Shown here: positions 14,718 to 24,500 of the stretch, piece by piece
Numbering within the stretch: the first letter of the stretch is position 1
How the letters are laid out: each line of letters begins with the position of its first letter
Source of the DNA: a virus
Reading direction: 5' to 3' (one strand)
IMG/VR virus record: IMGVR_UViG_3300044699_000123
Location: 1-37,365 of that record
Length of the DNA: 37,365 nt
Program-made: the position numbers and the translations under genes
The notes under the pieces: generated by a model
Databases searched by the model: none
The model's input: the letters and a program-made list of their open reading frames with translations, nothing else
What the model was told of the DNA's origin: nothing

Positions 14718-15779
14718 TCAGCTCACCGCACCGGCGCGGCGGCCGGCGGTCTTCGTGGCGGCACCGGCCCGGCGGCCGGCGGTCTTCGTGGCCGTCCCCG
14801 CGCGCAACGGGCGCACCAGCGCCACGGTCTCGGCGCCGAAGAGGTGGACGGCCTGCAGCGGGATCGACGCGGCCAGTGCACCGCCGGTGACCACCTCGCC
14901 AGCCAGGGCGAGCTGCTGCAGCGGGATCGACGCGGCCAGAGCCCCGCCGGTGACGACGTCGCCCGGCAGCGCGAGGGTCTGCAGCGGAATGGACACGGCG
15001 ACCTGACCGCCCACCACCACGTCACCCGGCAGCGCGAGGGTCTGCAGCGGGATCGAGACCGCGACAGCGCCGCCCACGATCACCTCGCCGGGCAGCGAGA
15101 CCGTCTGTAGCGGGATGGACGCGGCCAGCTCGCCGGTCGTCCCGGCGTCCGGCAGCGTCGGGTCGGCCTCGGTGGTGACGGCCGTCGAGCCGGCGGTCAG
15201 GTCCCGGCCGTTGCCGGAGTGGTCGGTGAGATCCGTGTGCACGGTGAGCGGCCAGTCCGCCCACAGGCCCGACGTGCGCACCGGGGTCGCCGAGTCCCAT
15301 TCGGCCTCGATCTCGGACTGGCTGAGCACGGCCGTCCACACCCGGAAGTAGACGATTCGGCCGTTCCACCACTCGCTGGTGTCGCCACCGCCGCGCCCGC
15401 CGATGGCCAGCTGCGTCGGCGTCCCCGAGGACGACACCGTGCCCGAGTCCACCTCGGTGGAAAACCCGGGGTTGCGCACGAGCGACTGCGCCGACGTGCC
15501 CGTGCAGGTCACCGCGACGTTGCGCCACTCGCCGACCGGCAGGCCCTCGCTGTTGGTGACGGTCCCGCCGCCGGTGAAGTAGTTCGGTCCGCCGGTGCCG
15601 TCTCCCGAGCTAGCCCAGGTCAGGATGGTAGAGCCGGACGCGTGGATGCGCCCGATCGTGGCGAACTCGTCCTGATCGACGCTGTTGTAGACCGTCGCAA
15701 CCATCGTGATGCCCGACGCCGGGCTCGGCGGGCTCGCCCGGGTCAGCTGATCGGTCGACGCGTCCAGGCGAACCGACAT
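14718..15779 (-). CDS. Tail fibre-like protein with LamG-type domain and five 21-residue repeats (353 aa)
   Basis: The first 210 residues resemble a concanavalin A/LamG-type lectin fold (GEWRNVAVTCTG, WWNGRIVYFRVWTAVLSQSE, LTDHSGNGRDL), which binds cell-wall sugars in phage tail proteins. The C-terminal part consists of five 21-residue repeats of A-x-SIPLQTLALPGDVVVGG type, likely a beta-stranded stalk, and ends with a doubled basic motif, ATKTAGRRAG. It lies at the end of the tail-tip genes and probably contacts the host. The basic Lys/Arg/Ala end could bind nucleic acid or acidic wall polymers. Confidence 0.7.
   Translation of the reverse strand: MSVRLDASTDQLTRASPPSPASGITMVATVYNSVDQDEFATIGRIHASGSTILTWASSGDGTGGPNYFTGGGTVTNSEGLPVGEWRNVAVTCTGTSAQSLVRNPGFSTEVDSGTVSSSGTPTQLAIGGRGGGDTSEWWNGRIVYFRVWTAVLSQSEIEAEWDSATPVRTSGLWADWPLTVHTDLTDHSGNGRDLTAGSTAVTTEADPTLPDAGTTGELAASIPLQTVSLPGEVIVGGAVAVSIPLQTLALPGDVVVGGQVAVSIPLQTLALPGDVVTGGALAASIPLQQLALAGEVVTGGALAASIPLQAVHLFGAETVALVRPLRAGTATKTAGRRAGAATKTAGRRAGAVS
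14853..15126 (-). repeat. Five tandem 63-bp coding repeats
   Basis: CTGCAGCGGGAT-like units begin at 14853, 14916, 14979, 15042 and 15105, exactly 63 bp apart, each encoding 21 residues with the core SIPLQ. The copies differ at scattered bases, so the array is not recent, yet the spacing is perfect. Confidence 0.85.
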
Positions 15780-15782
15780 GGC

Positions 15783-15857
15783 TCAGTCCACCCAGGTCAT
15801 CTCGTCGACCGCTGGCCAGTCGGGGGAGTCCGGCCAGATGATCAGCGCCCGGCGCAT
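15783..15857 (-). CDS. Very small ORF between tail genes (24 aa)
   Basis: MRRALIIWPDSPDWPAVDEM and four more residues fill almost exactly the gap between two tail genes (stop of one at 15859, start of the next at 15779). The tight packing supports translation. It could be a small tail protein or a remnant. Confidence 0.4.
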   Translation of the reverse strand: MRRALIIWPDSPDWPAVDEMTWVD

Positions 15858-15858
15858 G

Positions 15859-16278
15859 TCAGTCGGCCGTCCCGGCCGGCTGGGTCAGCGTGCCACCGGT
15901 GATGTCGACGGCCTCGCCGGACACCAGCGCCGTGTCCTCCAGCGTGATGTCGCCGCCGCCCCCGGTCGCAGTGACCCGGCCGTCGAACAGCGCGGTCGCA
16001 TCGCTGGTGAAGAACCGGCACCAGGTGGCCGTGCCGGTGGCGACCGCATCGACACTGGCCGGGTTGGTCAGCGTGCAGGCGCCCGAGCTGGCCGCGCCGA
16101 ACGCCGGGTCAGCGAACACCACGGTCGCCAGCAGGGTGCCGGTGGCCGTGGTGCCGGGCCCGGCCGGGCGGGTGCCGGAGCGGATCTCGACGTAGCCGGC
16201 GCCGGACCCGCCGTCCAGCGAGTCCGCCAGCAGGTCCGCCAGCGCGTTGCGCAGGGTGGTGGACAGGGTGATCGTCAT
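15859..16278 (-). CDS. Phage tail-tip/fibre protein (139 aa)
   Basis: It begins MTITLSTTLRNALADLLADS, then YVEIRSGTRPAGPG and a beta-rich Ala/Thr/Gly domain. This pattern (helix, then EIRSG-type strand) recurs in small proteins of actinophage tail-tip operons, presumably fibre or adaptor subunits. The exact function is unknown. It follows the 132-residue gene after 23 bases. Confidence 0.6.
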   Translation of the reverse strand: MTITLSTTLRNALADLLADSLDGGSGAGYVEIRSGTRPAGPGTTATGTLLATVVFADPAFGAASSGACTLTNPASVDAVATGTATWCRFFTSDATALFDGRVTATGGGGDITLEDTALVSGEAVDITGGTLTQPAGTAD

Positions 16279-16301
16279 CGGGGGCAGCTCCTACTGATCG
16301 G

Positions 16302-16700
16302 TCAGCGGGTGACCTGGTGGTAGAGGGTGAAGGTGGACGGCGCGATGATCTGCTCGGCGCCGTCGCTGGTGGTGATCTCCAGGTCCCACCAGACGACGGC
16401 GCGACCATCGCGGCCCGGCCAGAGCAGCTGCCATTCGTCGGTCTCGGCGGAGTCGACGTGCAGGCGCACCACCGACTCGCCGCCGTCGTCGACCAGCTCG
16501 ATGGTGTCGTCGTCGACCGAGAACACGTAGAGGATCACGTCCGAGTCCACCGAGGCACGCACGTGCGCGCGGGCGTCGGTGACCGAGGCCGTCGGGGTGG
16601 CCGTGCCGTCGCCCTGCAGCACTGGGACCGGCAGCTCGAACGGCGTGCCAGCCAGATGCACGACGTCGAGCCGCTCCAGCAGGGCGCCCACCTCGGCCAT
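16302..16700 (-). CDS. Tail-associated hypothetical protein (132 aa)
   Basis: ATG 16700 overlaps the upstream stop. Beta-rich with Asp clusters (DSDVILYVFSVDDDTIELVD), then WQLLWPGRDGRAVVWWDLEI and a C-terminal TLYHQVTR. It resembles small beta-sandwich proteins near phage fibres (LWPGRDG with WWDLEI is typical of baseplate-type domains). The role is inferred from position. Confidence 0.6.
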   Translation of the reverse strand: MAEVGALLERLDVVHLAGTPFELPVPVLQGDGTATPTASVTDARAHVRASVDSDVILYVFSVDDDTIELVDDGGESVVRLHVDSAETDEWQLLWPGRDGRAVVWWDLEITTSDGAEQIIAPSTFTLYHQVTR

Positions 16701-17428
16701 CAGCCCACCCGCCAGATGTCCATGTGCACCCAGGCGCCGGAGTTCGGCTCCAGGGTCCGCGTGGTCCCGGTGCCGTTGTAGAGGTAGGCGACCAGCGTGG
16801 TGCCCGCGGGCAGGTAGGTGGGCTTGCCGGCGTTCAGCGAGCGCGGCAGACCCTCGCGCCGGCCGCCGTCCGGACTGATGTTGTAGTCGAAGCTGGTGCC
16901 GCCGGCCAGGTCGGCCCACAGGGACAGGCTCATCTCACCCGCCGCCGCCGAGCTGGCCACCCGCGCGGACGCGGCTGCCGACCAGATCCCGGAGTCCGAG
17001 AGCGCGAACTTGTGGCCGGCGCCCTCGGTGGTCCGGGTGACGCCAGCCGGCGCCGGGATGCCCGAGCCGGACACGACGGTGCCGAACGCCACGATCGTGC
17101 CGGGCCCGGATGTGGTGTTCGGGATGGACTGCGCGCTCGACCCGGCCGACCAGCGCCCGCCGACCGCCGACCCGCCGCCACCTCCGCCGGACCCGCCCGA
17201 GCCGGTGCCGATCCAGCCGGCGCCGTCGTAGACCAGTACCAGGTCGGTGTCCGTCTCGTAGATCAGGAAGCCCGCCGGCACGCCGGTAGGCCGCGTGCTC
17301 GACGTGCACGCGAACGCCCGGCCCAGCGCGTCCTCGACGTCCTCGGCCAGCTCCGCCAGGTCCAACGGGACGTTGGTCTCGTCGCCCGGCTCCGGGTAGC
17401 GCAGGTCCCACCGCGTCGTCTCGCCCAT
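16700..17428 (-). CDS. Minor tail/fibre protein with Gly linker (242 aa)
   Basis: The N-terminal 80 residues (MGETTRWDLRYPEPGDETNV, LIYETDTDLVLVYDGAGW) are an adaptor found at the start of many actinophage fibres. A Gly/Ser linker follows at about 80-90, then a beta-rich C-terminal domain (KPTYLPAGTTLVAYLYNG) likely to be a jelly-roll receptor binder. Confidence 0.65.
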   Translation of the reverse strand: MGETTRWDLRYPEPGDETNVPLDLAELAEDVEDALGRAFACTSSTRPTGVPAGFLIYETDTDLVLVYDGAGWIGTGSGGSGGGGGGSAVGGRWSAGSSAQSIPNTTSGPGTIVAFGTVVSGSGIPAPAGVTRTTEGAGHKFALSDSGIWSAAASARVASSAAAGEMSLSLWADLAGGTSFDYNISPDGGRREGLPRSLNAGKPTYLPAGTTLVAYLYNGTGTTRTLEPNSGAWVHMDIWRVG

Positions 17429-17438
17429 GGTCGGCCCT

Positions 17439-17813
17439 TCAGGTCTTCAGCGGGAAGGTCACGGTGATGCTTTCCGGCGGCAAGGTGACGTCGGCGCCGG
17501 CGGTCACCGATCCCACCGAGACGACGCCGACCAGGCCGACCGTGCCGCCGGTGGACTGCGTCCAGGCGGTGAAGAACAGCCAGGTCTCGGTGGCCGCCAC
17601 CGTGGTGATGTCCACCTCGGTGGTCGGCTGGATCGACCCGTCCGCCGCCGTGTCCCATACGACCTGGAACCGGGTCGACTCGGCGGCGATGTTGCTGGTG
17701 CCGGCCGCACCCGGGTCGCCGGTATGCAGCTGCAGCCAGTCGTACTCCGCGCCGGTGGCGCCGAGCGTGTCCAGCATGATGTTGGCCAGCGGCTCGTAGA
17801 GCGCTGCGGTCAT
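17439..17813 (-). CDS. Small tail protein with LHTGDPG motif (124 aa)
   Basis: It starts MTAALYEPLANIMLDTLGAT; the following WLQLHTGDPGAAGTSN is a well-known opening of a phage tail/fibre protein family. The rest is beta-rich. It probably caps or attaches a fibre at the tail tip. Confidence 0.65.
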   Translation of the reverse strand: MTAALYEPLANIMLDTLGATGAEYDWLQLHTGDPGAAGTSNIAAESTRFQVVWDTAADGSIQPTTEVDITTVAATETWLFFTAWTQSTGGTVGLVGVVSVGSVTAGADVTLPPESITVTFPLKT

Positions 17814-17823
17814 CGCCCCTCCC

Positions 17824-18087
17824 TCATGGTGCTGGCTCGGCGTTGTAGATCCGTCCGAGGATGATCGGCGCGGCTGGGGTGTCGATCAAGAGCACCGGCC
17901 CGACGGCCAGCGCGGTCGGGTTGATCATGTGCAGGTTGACGAAGGTCTGCGCGCCGCCGGCCACGACGTTCTCGCGGGTGGTCGGGTTCCACTCGGTCAT
18001 GTAGCCGGCGTAGACCAGCAGGGTGCCGCCATCGGGCGCGCCCAGCAGCTCGCGCGCGGTGTCGCTGGATAGTCCAGGGAAGGTCAT
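17824..18087 (-). CDS. Small minor tail protein (87 aa)
   Basis: The ATG overlaps the stop of the large tail-tip gene. MTFPGLSSDTARELLG, then a beta-rich part with FVNLHMINPTALAVGPVLLI. Such short proteins between baseplate and fibre genes may be adaptors. The function is not known from sequence. Confidence 0.55.
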   Translation of the reverse strand: MTFPGLSSDTARELLGAPDGGTLLVYAGYMTEWNPTTRENVVAGGAQTFVNLHMINPTALAVGPVLLIDTPAAPIILGRIYNAEPAP

Positions 18088-20036
18088 CAGCCGCCCCCGT
18101 TGGGCTTGTTGTAAATGCGGATCCAGGCCATCTCGAAATTCGCCGGGCGCGGGTTGCCGCCGAAGTCATCGAGCTGGAAAGTGGGGTGCATCGGGAACGG
18201 CGCGTCGGCGACCCGACCGCTCCCGTTGTAGACCAGGCGCCCGTCGATCCACGCCTTGAGCGTCCTGGCCTGCGGGTTCCACTCGCACGCGTAGTTGTGC
18301 CAATTCTGGATGTCGAGCGCCTCGGTGTAGATGTCCTGCGTGTACGGCTGGTGGTTCGGGAGGTGCATATAGAGGTTGAATTCGCCCGTGCCCTCGAAGG
18401 TCTCGAAGTAGTCATACTCAGCACCGGCTGGCCATTGGTCATTGCTCGGCCAGAGGATGAGCACCGGGTGATAGCGGTCGTTGGTGCCGCCACCGGTGTG
18501 GTAGACCCGCGTCCGGCACTCGACCCGGTAGCCGTACGAGCTGCGCTTGAACGCCGCGCCGCCGCTGACCTTGTTCTCGCCATGGATGCGCAGCACCCCA
18601 CCGGACTGGGAGAACGCGCTTGGCCGGCGCAGCCCGTTGCCGGCGTGGCCCGGCGCGTAGTAGAGGCCCCACAGGTTGGTGTCGATCGTGTCGTCGTTGA
18701 ATTCGTCACCCGCGATGACCGAGCCCCACCCGCCCAGCACCGCCTGCTGGGTGCCGTCGGCCGGGTCCGGGCTGCCGCCGGGTCCGCCCCCGGGATCGCC
18801 CGAGCCGGGATCCTCGCCGGGCGGGTCCTCCGGGTCCGGCGGCGGCGGCGGGGTGGGGTCGTTCTCCACCTCGCCGACCGGGTTGGTGGTGCGCGTGCGG
18901 ATCTGCAGCTCGGCGTTGCCCTCGCCGACCACCAGCGGGATGTCGATCCCGTCGATGATGTGGGTCAGCGGCACCCCGTCCTTGCCGATGCTGTTGATCT
19001 TGTCGAACGGCTGCAGCGACGGGTCCGGCACCGTCCACAGCGACCGCTCGGTGGGCAGGCCCGTGGAACGCGCCAGGATCGACAGGGCGGCCTCGGCGGC
19101 GGCCTCGCTGGTGCGCAGCAACGGAGACGCGTAGTAGCGCACCAGCGCGCCCATCCGGCCCGCCCAGAACAGCGGCGACGCAGTGTCGGCGATGTAGGCC
19201 AACCTGTACCCGGTGGCATAGCCGGGATCCGAGCCGGTCGTGCGAACGATGTTGTAGACGCCCTTGCGGCTGGTCCGCCGGCTCTGGCGCACCAGGGTGC
19301 CGCCATCACCCGGGCGCACGGTGAGCACGGCCAGCGCCTCGGGGTCCGGCTCGCGCGCGATCACCGCCAGCTCGCCGGTCGGCCGGAAGGCGATCACCGC
19401 GTTCTGGCTGTCGACCAGCTTGGCCAGGAAGTCGTAAACGAAGTCGTCCACGGTCAGACCGCTGGCCACCGTGGCCTCGTCCGGGTCGTAGCCCGCGTCG
19501 TCCCAGTCGATCGGCACGTCGGGCCCGACCGGGTACATCCCGTAGGTCCCCGACTCGTCCTCGGCGCCATCCAGCGTGCCGTTCACCAGGCGCTCGAAGA
19601 TCTGGCGGTGCGTGGTGGCCGGCGGCACCTGGTACGGGTAGATCACCCGGACGTCCTGCAGAGTGGCCGTACGGTCGTCGGCGGTCACGCTGACCGCCCC
19701 GAACGGCTCGTCGGTCTGCTCGACGTCCTGGATCCGGTAGTAGCCCAGCGGCACCAACTCGCTGGTGCCGTCGCCGTAGTCGATGCCGCGCTCGACGAAG
19801 ATCTCGGTGCCGTAGGGCTGCACGGCCACCCAGTAGTCCGCCGGCACGGTGACCCGCAGGCTGCCCTTGATGTCCGTGGACGCCGACAAGCTCAACCCGC
19901 CGCCGAGCAACGGCAGCACGGTGCCGCCGGTCGGCGCCGCGCCGAATTGGATCGTCTCCAGCAGCTGCGCGCGCACGGCGACCAGGTGGCTGCCGACGAT
20001 CGTCTGGCGGAACCGTGCGCTGACGTCATAGACCAC
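18087..20036 (-). CDS. Tail-tip protein with C-terminal GH16-like endoglucanase domain (649 aa)
   Basis: Residues 1-390 resemble the baseplate hub-type minor tail proteins of actinophages. A Pro/Gly/Asp-rich linker (about 393-428) joins it to a 210-residue concanavalin A-like domain with the GH16 active-site pattern: Glu540-x-Asp542-x-x-Glu545 in GAEYDYFETFEG, the bulged form seen in laminarinases. Supporting features are DEFNDDTIDTNLW, the strand RSSYGYRVECRTRV, NWHNYACEWNP and IDGRLVYNG. It would cut a glucan, galactan or similar polymer on the host surface during adsorption. The frame is intact. Confidence 0.75.
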   Translation of the reverse strand: MVYDVSARFRQTIVGSHLVAVRAQLLETIQFGAAPTGGTVLPLLGGGLSLSASTDIKGSLRVTVPADYWVAVQPYGTEIFVERGIDYGDGTSELVPLGYYRIQDVEQTDEPFGAVSVTADDRTATLQDVRVIYPYQVPPATTHRQIFERLVNGTLDGAEDESGTYGMYPVGPDVPIDWDDAGYDPDEATVASGLTVDDFVYDFLAKLVDSQNAVIAFRPTGELAVIAREPDPEALAVLTVRPGDGGTLVRQSRRTSRKGVYNIVRTTGSDPGYATGYRLAYIADTASPLFWAGRMGALVRYYASPLLRTSEAAAEAALSILARSTGLPTERSLWTVPDPSLQPFDKINSIGKDGVPLTHIIDGIDIPLVVGEGNAELQIRTRTTNPVGEVENDPTPPPPPDPEDPPGEDPGSGDPGGGPGGSPDPADGTQQAVLGGWGSVIAGDEFNDDTIDTNLWGLYYAPGHAGNGLRRPSAFSQSGGVLRIHGENKVSGGAAFKRSSYGYRVECRTRVYHTGGGTNDRYHPVLILWPSNDQWPAGAEYDYFETFEGTGEFNLYMHLPNHQPYTQDIYTEALDIQNWHNYACEWNPQARTLKAWIDGRLVYNGSGRVADAPFPMHPTFQLDDFGGNPRPANFEMAWIRIYNKPNGGG

Positions 20037-20042
20037 CGGTGC

Positions 20043-21530
20043 TCACCCCATGTCCGCGTAGGTCGGGTAGAGCCCCGGGATGTCGGCGTAGGTGCCGGCC
20101 TGCGTGGCCAGCACCGCGTAGGTCAGCCCGACCCCGACCACCGACGGCGGCGGGGCGGCAATCTCCACCAGCGGGATGGTGAAGATCGAGCGCCTGGACC
20201 TGCTGGCCGGACGCACGTACTCGTAGTCGCCCACCGACGCGTAGATCGTCGGGCAGGCCACCGTGCTCGGCGTGTGCAGGAAGATGGGCACGCCGTCGGA
20301 CAGCGCGTTGTCCAGGGTGTCCCGGTCGGCCACCGAGTGCACCGCGACGTCGACGGAGAACTCCCGGCCGAGGTGCTTGTCGGTGGTGACGACCGGCAGC
20401 TTCGCGCCGGCCACGTCGTAGCGCGCCGCGCGGGAGCGGCGCCGGACCGCCGACCAGCCGACCAGCTCGACGCGGCGGTTCAAAAACGGACGCGCAATGA
20501 ACTTGATCCACACCCGTTCGAGCACCGGGCCGACGTCGATGATCCGGGTCTGCACCACCGCGTCCGGCTCGCCCTCCTGGGTCGACAGGCCCTGGATGCG
20601 GTACTCCATCGTGGCGCCCGAGGAGAACTCGTAGTCGTCCACGGTGCGCGCGAACGCCGCATCCACCACCGGGACCCGCCCGCCGCGCACCTCGCTCCAT
20701 GACGTCGTGCCGGCCTTGCGGTGCGAGACCACGGCGCGCACCACGGTGGCCGCCAGACCCTGCGCGCTGACCCGGATGCGCCCGCGCCGGTCGTCGTAGA
20801 GCGCCGAGACCAGCAGGCCGATCGCCGCCGCCGGAGAGGGCAGCGCGGCGGTCAGCTCGACTGCGGTGATCGTGACCTGCGGGGTTAGTACCGCGCTCGG
20901 GCCGGGCAGCTCGGCGAGCAGCTGCGGAGGCTCGTCGAGCACGATGGTCGACGTCGATTCGCCGTCCGCGCCGTCCCAGCTGGCGCCGTCCGAGTCGCCG
21001 TCGAAGTACTCAGCGGCCAGCCGGTCCAGCTCCAGCGCGACCTCGGCGTCCACCAGCGTGTCGAACTCACGGATCATGCAGGCGGTGGCCTGCGCGCCGC
21101 CGGCGTCCATGCCGGCCAGCACAGGCACCACTCGCGCCGTATTGGTGGGCGCCTGGCCGAGCACGGCAACCCGGGTGGTCGAGCTGCCGGACAGGTTGAA
21201 CTCGCCGTAGTCGGACCCGGCGCCGTTGGTGGTCGAGATGAAGACGTTGCCCGAGGTCTTCCAGTCGATGTTGAGCACGCCCGTCTGGGGGCCCACCGCG
21301 CGCACGCTGACCGAGACGACGTAGTACTTGCCCGCGCTCGCCCCGGTGGCCAGCGAGCAGATCAGGTTGGTGGCGGTCGTCCCGGCGAACGCCGTGGAGC
21401 GCGGCAGGCTCGCGTGCGCGCTCGCGGTGCGCGCCCAGTCGCCCGGGGTCAGATCGTTCCAGGGCGCGCCGGGCGCCCCGTCGTCGACCTTGAGCGCCGG
21501 GACGATGCAGAGGTTCTGCCGGGTGGCCAT
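20043..21530 (-). CDS. Distal tail / minor tail protein (495 aa)
   Basis: It lies directly after the tape measure gene, as expected for distal-tail proteins. The N-terminal half has a carbohydrate-binding-module look (beta-rich, SAGKYYVVSVSVRAVGPQTG). The C-terminal half carries the tail-tube-like part (VWIKFIARPFLNRRVELVGW, then DRDTLDNALSDGVPIFL) and ends YPTYADMG. It connects the tail tube to the baseplate and perhaps binds sugars. Confidence 0.7.
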   Translation of the reverse strand: MATRQNLCIVPALKVDDGAPGAPWNDLTPGDWARTASAHASLPRSTAFAGTTATNLICSLATGASAGKYYVVSVSVRAVGPQTGVLNIDWKTSGNVFISTTNGAGSDYGEFNLSGSSTTRVAVLGQAPTNTARVVPVLAGMDAGGAQATACMIREFDTLVDAEVALELDRLAAEYFDGDSDGASWDGADGESTSTIVLDEPPQLLAELPGPSAVLTPQVTITAVELTAALPSPAAAIGLLVSALYDDRRGRIRVSAQGLAATVVRAVVSHRKAGTTSWSEVRGGRVPVVDAAFARTVDDYEFSSGATMEYRIQGLSTQEGEPDAVVQTRIIDVGPVLERVWIKFIARPFLNRRVELVGWSAVRRRSRAARYDVAGAKLPVVTTDKHLGREFSVDVAVHSVADRDTLDNALSDGVPIFLHTPSTVACPTIYASVGDYEYVRPASRSRRSIFTIPLVEIAAPPPSVVGVGLTYAVLATQAGTYADIPGLYPTYADMG

Positions 21531-21544
21531 CTACATCCCCACCC

Positions 21545-24500
21545 TCACCACGTCGTGCCCGTGCCCGCGCGCAGGCGCTGCGCGGTCGTACGGTCCTGGG
21601 CGCCCACGATCTCCAGCACCAGGTCGGTCAGCTCACGCTGGCCGATGAACACCCGCACCTGGATGCCCGGCTCGTCGGCGCCCGGCGAGCCAGCCACCGC
21701 CGGCGCGGCGGCGCGCTGCTCGCTGGCCACGATCGCCTCCAGGAAGGCGCGCACGTCCCCGCCGCCGGACGCCTTGAACCGATCGACCAGCGCGTCGTTG
21801 AACTGCCCGAGGTTGGCCGACTGCCCCCGGAAGGTGAAGTCCTCGAACAGCGAGCCGCCGCTGTTGAGTCGGCTCAGCGCCTCCTGCGCGGCCGAGCCCA
21901 GGCCGCTGGCACCCAGGCCGGCCTGGGTCGCCGAGGCGATCCGGTCGGCCGTCCCGGCGACGTACTGGAGAACCCGCTCCTCACCGGTGCGGATGCCGAA
22001 CTCCAGGCCGGCCATCAGCGCCTCGCCGTGCGGCACAAGAACGATCTTGTCGTAGGACAGCGGGCCCTTGACCGAGGCGATCCCGTCCGCGATGCCGCCG
22101 ACGAAGTCGAGCAGGCCCTGATAGGCGGCCCGGATCCCGCGCCCCAGTCCGTCGATCAGGTCGCGCCCGGCGTTGAACAGCAGGTTTCCGAGGTAGCCGA
22201 TGGCCTGCTGGATCCGGCCCGGGATGGACTGCAGGAAGATCTGCACCTGCGTCCAGATGGCCACGACGCTGGTAAAAAACCCGTTCATGGCGTCCTGCGC
22301 GGTCGCCACGGCCACCGTGACGAAGTCGGCAATCGCGGCCTGGGCCCTGCCGGGCAGCTCGGCGAGGAACGCGATCGTCGCGTCCACCAGCCGCTGGGTC
22401 TCGGCCAGGAAGGACGAGCCTGCGTCGGTGGCGGTCTGCACGGCGACCGTGACGAAGTCGGCAATGGCCGTGCCGGCCTTGCCCGGCAGCTCGGCCAGGA
22501 AGGCCACCGTGTCGTCGAACCAGGTCGTCGTGGTGTCCAGGAAGTCCGTGCCGGCCTCTTCGGCCTCGTCCACCACGGTGTCGGAGAAGCTGTCGAAGAT
22601 CTCCCCGACGCGGGTGGGCAGGTTGAGGAACATGTCGACCACGGACTGGCCGAAATTGATCACGTGCCCGATGACCTCGCCGAGGGCGAAGCCGACCTTG
22701 CGGGGTAGGTCGGTGAAGAAGTCGGTCACCGCCGTGAAGGCCACCGAGACTCCGTCGGACACGGCGTTGGGCAGCGTCGTGGTGAAGAACGTAGATACCG
22801 CGTCGCCGGTCGCGTCCAGCCCATTGGAGAACGTGTCCGGCAGCGTCGTGGAGAAAAACGTCCCGATGCTGTCGGCAATCCCGTTGATGGCGTTCGGCAG
22901 GTCGGTGGTGAAGAACCCGATGACCCGCTGGCCGGCATCGACGAAGAAGTCGCGCACGGTGAGGTTCAGCTCAAGAAACTTGTCCTTGAACGCGCCGATC
23001 GGCGAGGTCCCCTCCAGGAACCCGGTGCGCAGCTGGGTGATCTCGTCGCCGATGTCGGCGAAGATCCCCGGGAAGTCCAGCTCGGCAATCTGGCGGCCCC
23101 CGCCGACGATGTCGGCGAGGTTGTCTTCCATGTCGGTGAGCGGGCGACCCTCGTCCCGCGCCGCCGCCTGGTTGATCTTGTCAACCTCGACCGCGACCGC
23201 GCCCAACCCGACGATCAGCCCGCCGACCCGCAGGATCCGCGACAGCCCGCCCAGCCGGGTCACCAGCGGCCCCAGCGCCGTGGCTGCGGTGGTGACGATC
23301 GTGTAGCCCTTGAACGCCGCCCAGAGCCCCACCACCAGGGGCGCGAGATCCGCAATGATCTCCTTGTTGTCCGCCAGGAAGGCGGCGAAGTCGCGCAACA
23401 GCGGCCCGACGATCTGCAACGCGTTGACCAGTGCCGCCCCGACCACCTCGGCGATTTCGGAGATCAGCGGCGCCAGCTCGACGACGATCGGCGCCAGCTC
23501 CTGCAGCGCGGTCAGGAAGACCTCGCGGACCACGGCGGCGATGTCGGTAAAGACCTTGCCCAGCGCGCCGAGCGCCTCCTGGATCGCCGGACTCTCCACG
23601 AAGTCGGCGAAGGTGTCGGTGATCTGCGCCAGGGTGGTCAGGAAGTCCTGGCCGGCGCCCTGGGACAACCCGGTGAAGACCGCGCCGATGATCCGCCCGA
23701 TGTTGGTGGCCGCCGTGCCCAGGTTCGCGAACCCCTCCAGCGCCCGGTCGATCATGGCTTCCAGCTCGCCGTTCTCGACGGATTCCTGGACCCACTGGTT
23801 GAACCGCGCGGCCACGTCGTCGATCGCCGAGCCCAGCCGGGGCAGGTGGGTGGCGCCGACCCCAGCGATGCCGAGGATCCCCGCCGCCACGTTGCCCAGC
23901 GCGCCGGTCATGTTGCCCAGCGTTTTGGTGGTCGACTGCAGGATCGATTCGATGTCCTCGGCGGCGGCTGGCGTGGTCAGCGCCTTGGTGGCCTCGCGCC
24001 CCATGAGGTTGAACTGCCGGGCAATCTGCGGCAGCTCGCGACGCAGCGTCGGAAGGTGCGTGTCCGCGATCAGCCGCAGGTCATCCGCGAAGCCCTGGAA
24101 GAACTCCTGCTGGGTCGCGCGGCGCAGCTCGTCGAACGCCGGGCGCAGATCGTCGATCGCGCGCACGGTCTCGCGTGCCGCCGGCGCCAGCTTGGCCAGC
24201 GCGTCGGCGTCCCCGCCGACCGCGTCGGCGAACCCCGCGGTCGCCAGCTTGAAGGTCGCCTTGGCCGCCACCAGCGCGCCGATCGCGCCCACGGCCACGA
24301 AAGCCGCCGGCGCCAGGCTGACCAGCGAGGTGGTCACGCCAGCAACCAGCGGCGCGACGGTGCCGATCGCGCCCAGCTTGGTCACCACGCCCGCGAACGC
24401 CTTCACGGCCGCGGTCGACTTGTCGAGAACCTTTTCGTTCTCCTCGACAGCCTCGTTCATCGAGCGCACGGCCGCACGCACTCGCAGCGCGGCGCGCTCC

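Noticed and set aside
18186-20702. 838-codon plus-strand ORF
   Set aside because: It is antisense to two well-supported tail genes and has the His/Arg/Val-rich composition of a high-GC shadow frame.
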